A DNA stretch of 64,000 nt. Origin: Ciona savignyi (taxonomy: Eukaryota > Chordata > Ascidiacea > Phlebobranchia > Cionidae). The position numbers were made by a program, and so were the translations under genes. The notes under the pieces were generated by a model that was given only the letters and a program-made list of their open reading frames with translations, was not told the DNA's origin and ran no database searches. The stretch lies in NCBI GenBank assembly GCA_000149265.1, contig CH003429.1, positions 127,582-191,581 of the forward strand, in the 5' to 3' direction. Below are positions 60,206 through 64,000 of this stretch, piece by piece. Within the stretch, counting starts at the first letter, position 1; each line of letters opens with the position of its first letter.

Positions 60206-61439
60206 CTAAGCAAAATTGTTAGATGAATTAAACTTAGGTATGCCAGACTAACCGGAATTAAACACCCCCGGCCGGAATTCGATTTGAATAAGAAATGATT
60301 CGGAATCATATTTTGATTCTACCAATTCAAAATTACGTGCTTGTAATAGAACAGAATGATTATTTGTTTCACTTTGATGCAAAATAATAAAGTGGTAATG
60401 TACACAATTTCATACACAACACACTACAATAGCTCGATAACCCGCCGGCGGCTGCGAGGTAATCGATTGCTAATGTATTAAGCCCCTTGGTTTTTCCATT
60501 AACGGGGCTAAACATGAACATCATAACATGCACACTTATTAAGAATATTTTAGGGCGGTTCAAAAATTTAGATTTAAAATGATTGTTTCCTGGATAATTC
60601 CAAACACCAAACTGATTGTAATAAGAACATCCCTAGTTGAAGTTTACATTGAAATACAAATATACCGTAATGATAACCTTTCTAAATAAAAACACATCTG
60701 TTAACATTTTTAAATACACATCATCTAATGTTAATGTCAACGGTTCTTAATTCGCCTAACATGGCATTTAAATGCTTCTATTACTATTCCTACAAGTTCT
60801 ATTGTATTGCGCCGTAATTCATCGATTATTATTTTGTTAGAAGACATTGTCACTATAGTGGTCTAAACAATTCAATTGAAATCTGGCACGACAGCTATGT
60901 GTGCCCAAGAACTCCCAATTGGCAATTCACTTCCGTGTTTGTCATGTTTAAAGTTTAAACTGACGTGATGGGCACGTGTTAAAAATATTATTACGAATGA
61001 CATGACTCACCTCTGACTAGACTGTGTTGAGTAATTACAAAACTAGTTTAATTATATTCGTTTGTGGTCAAAATCCTTTGATTCTAGAAACACAAATACC
61101 CGACACAGTTATTACAACTAACATATACGTTTTATATAAAATAATCTTTCAGTTTCGTGGTTAGGATTGAATTAACTCGACACAAATGTTTAGTTTTCGA
61201 CAATTGCAAATGTTCTATAATTATTCTTGCGATCATTTTATTCTTGGTTTCTGGTTTCTGGATTATAATAATAATTTAGTTTTAATATTTTCCTAAACAT
61301 TAAACAACCCATTTGTGTCTCTGATCAAAATTACAGAATACAAACAAGTTTTTTGTTTCCGCCTTTCCTTAAATTTACTATGAAACAATCTAACTTAGAA
61401 TGTGGTATTTAATTAAAACGAGGAAGTAAAATTGGGGAG
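60206..61439. other. Upstream region of the seven-helix gene
   Basis: A SINE A tail half (plus) lies at about 60404-60530 (ACACACTACAATAGCTCG, GGGGCTAAACATGAACATC). The remainder is AT-rich and I see no gene. Confidence 0.55.
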
Positions 61440-63050
61440 GGGGGAGTTCATATTAAGTTCAGCTTGTCTATAGACATTGTAGCTTTCAATGAAAGTGGTT
61501 ATTGTTTTTTTTAATAAATTGTAGAAACCATTGGAATTGACTACAATTGGTTGCGATAGCTGATAAAGGTTTTTAACAGCCCATTAACCAACTGTCTTTA
61601 AAAGTTATCCGCTAGGTGCATTTTTTAAGGACACAAGCAATTACGGTGGCCGTTTTACAGATTCAACGCGTACGGTCTGGTTTCCGGGTGGTTTACTTGA
61701 TCAACACATATACCAATTTCTACATCAAAACTGGTTATCATGATACTATTAAGCTAGCTGAGGTTATCAGAGTGCAAACTTAAACTAAATAAACACCAAA
61801 ATATTGTTCTTTCATGGAACTTTGAAGAATGCAGTGTTTAATTGCATCGCCATTATATTAACGTTTATATGTTATTTGAAGTTATAAAAATTAAACGCGG
61901 AGCATTAGCGGAAAAGGGCATTGTTTTATACGTACCAGATCACATTTTAGGGTGGTTCCTATTAAGTTCAGCTTGTCTTTAGATATTGTAGCTTTTAATG
62001 AAAGTGGTTTACGTTGTTGTTATTAATGAATTTTAGGAAACATTTCAATTGACTACATTTGGGTAAAGTTTTTTAGCAGCCCATTAACCCAAAGTTATCC
62101 TCTAGGTGCATTTTTTAAGGTCACAAGCAATTACGTGGCGGTTTTACAGATTCAATGCGTACGGTCTTGTTTCCGAATGGTTAACTTGATCAACACATAT
62201 ACCAATTTTTACACCAAAACTGATTGAACACGATACTATTAAGCTGGCTGAGGTGATGAGAGTGGAAACTTAAACTAAATAAACACCAAAATAGTGGTCA
62301 AGAACTTTAAAGGATGCACATTTTTACAGGTTTAAAGTCTGCTAAATCATAATTAATTCAATGTCTGTCAGCTGAAATAGCTTAGGATAGGATAGGATAT
62401 TCATGTTTATCCCCGTGAATGGGAAAACCTAGGGGGTTATCACACGGGCAATCTTCAGATCCCCTCGCGCCCATCGTCGGGTTACCGGAGCTATTGCAGT
62501 GTGTTGTATATGATACACACGTTCCTTCAATTTTGTAGAACCCATTAATTATAGCTGGGTTCAGGCAATGTCCGTAAAGTGCCTTGCCCAAGGACACAAC
62601 CGACTAGCTAGCGACCAGTTTCGCACCTGCAACCTTTCGATTGAAAGGCGACGCACTTAACCGCTAGACCACCGGGCCGGACGATTGGACCTAAAATTCT
62701 CTATCATAAAAAAACTGACCAGATTCTTCCCATGTAGATCATAGTATTTAGCATGCTTGAATGTTTTAAACCAGCTGCACAATTCCCTTATCACCAAAAG
62801 TCAATTTTAGCTCACTGAAGTCCGGCAATTCGAGACAATCTGAAGAGTAGACGTGTCTATTTTTATTTGTTTCGATTAGTTGTTTTGCGTGATGTATATA
62901 CTGACATATTTTATGTGCGGCATGTAAACAACCACTTTATTCCGTGGGTAAGCCCGAAAATTATTGTATTTTATTTTTAATGAAAACCTATTGAAACATT
63001 AGTATAAAGTATGTCCGCGTCTTCATAAAAGTTGAATCAAAATATGTTTT
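61440..63050 (+). pseudogene. Relic of the lectin 5' region and introns
   Basis: Two successive copies of the lectin 5' flank (61440-61930 and 61950-62330) are followed by sequence like lectin intron 2. CTTGAATGTTTTAAACCAG and TTTTATTTGTTTCGATTAG match 42700-42900. A scrap like lectin exon 3 with its donor (TTATTCCGTGGGTAAGCC) lies near 62938-62955. No signal-peptide exon or lectin-domain exon is preserved. A SINE A interrupts it. Confidence 0.75.
62393..62680 (-). repeat. SINE A, near full length
   Basis: Well-conserved minus-strand copy: AGGATAGGATAGGATATTC tail, GGGCAATCTTCAGATCCCC, GGGTTCAGGCAATGTCCG, CCGACTAGCTAGCGACC and head CTAGACCACCGGGCCGG. It inserted into the lectin relic. Confidence 0.87.
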
Positions 63051-64000
63051 AAATGATGGCGATTGATACGTTGTTGTAGCTCTCTAGTTAGATGCTGTGT
63101 TTGGATTGCTCGGATAACATGTCGCATGAGTTCCAAATTTACGATGTCCCACTATAAGAGAAAAAACAGTAAAAAATAAGCCGATTTTGAAAGCGTTTTT
63201 TGCGTTACCGGCCATATTTCCGGACTGAAAAGAAATTGTTGCTACAAATTTCGCGAGGTCGAATAAGGAAATAAGAAAATTTGACAGCAGATGACACATT
63301 TTTATTCAAAATTGTTTTTTTTTGTTTTTTTTGTGTCACGCTGGTGTGTCTGGTCGAACGTGTTATCGAATCAGGTTAAAACTTTTAGTTAATATATAGC
63401 TGGAATGCCCATAGTTTATTTCGACCTTTAATTTTCTAAAATAAATCAAGTATTGTAAAAAAAGGAAAAAAGAGGCCGATGTTGGAGCATTTAGGGTGCT
63501 ATTGTCCATATCTCCGGATTGGAAAGAAATATTTGCTACAAATTTCTAAAAAAGTTATTGTGTGTAACATGAATCAGAAAAACTTTTTGTATTAAAATAT
63601 AGCCCATTTTAACAAGGAAAACTCTCCAAAAAATAAGCATAAGCAGTCAAAAACTCACTATTATTGCGCCTTCAAAAGAGCTAAAAACTTTTAGATAAAG
63701 AGTTGGAATACAGACATAAAATATGCGTACGACTGATACCTATCTTTAGCGCTTTTTTGGAAAATCCCATTGGTATTGTTAGCTAATATGGTTTATATAT
63801 ATATTGCAAGGAAAGTTACAGGTAAATAAACAAAAAACTAAAAAAATACACATCGCAAGTTACCACGGGAAACCCGGTAAAATATAAAATTCTTAACTTA
63901 ATATAATACATCATCATCACATATATGAATCAACTAAAGGTTTAAAACCAATACACATTGATAGTGAATTTCAAGGCGAACAAAAAAATCCGTTTTCAAA
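63051..64000. other. AT-rich region with internal and dispersed repeats
   Basis: Two imperfect copies of a block with GGAAAGAAATATTTGCTAC lie near 63220-63265 and 63515-63560. The stretch 63320-63445 resembles 6165-6310. No supported gene is seen to the window end. Confidence 0.5.

Noticed and set aside
1..64000. CRISPR arrays, bacterial operons, phage features
   Set aside because: None seen; spliced genes, SINEs and a eukaryotic tRNA show nuclear chordate DNA.

Overview
The window looks like nuclear DNA of a tunicate, most probably Ciona (C. intestinalis/robusta type). It is AT-rich, with compact multi-exon genes, short GT-AG introns and many tRNA-derived SINEs. The proteins are chordate-like: a ZicL-type zinc-finger factor, FUT8, SLC23/SVCT and ABHD14. 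Gene models were built by reading open exons and checking that splice phases agree from exon to exon. Species, expression and paralogue counts cannot be tested here.

Layout. 1-5.4 kb: a two-exon Zic-related gene (+) and a 5S rRNA-like sequence, bracketed by inverted copies of a flanking repeat. 5.7-6.0 kb: remnant of a LINE reverse transcriptase. 6.6-21.6 kb: a long minus-strand gene of about 21 exons for a secreted, almost wholly coiled-coil protein of about 1.1 kaa that I cannot name. 23.4-29.3 kb: a divergently transcribed six-exon gene (+) for a basic, RPKSA-motif coiled-coil protein; its first intron holds a ~335 bp satellite array. 31.4-38.0 kb: a ten-exon alpha-1,6-fucosyltransferase gene (FUT8, +).

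39.7-48.8 kb is a duplication-rich accessory zone. It holds a C-type lectin gene (+), an inverted copy of the lectin promoter and signal-peptide exon joined to an unrelated small secreted protein (-), a broken copy of the last SLC23 exon, and a young 1.74 kb insertion with ~465 bp terminal direct repeats. 48.4-53.7 kb: a complete 13-exon SLC23 ascorbate/nucleobase transporter gene (-). 55.0-57.0 kb: a four-exon ABHD14-type hydrolase (+). 57.3 kb: tRNA-Gln(TTG). 57.6-60.2 kb: an intronless seven-helix membrane protein (-) and a decayed copy downstream of it. 61.4-63.05 kb: a relic of the lectin 5' region.

These are mostly unrelated chordate genes, not an operon. The clearest mechanistic theme is local duplication: one promoter plus signal-peptide exon has been copied several times and reused for a different secreted protein, and SINE material has been expanded into tandem arrays and lies directly against a splice site.
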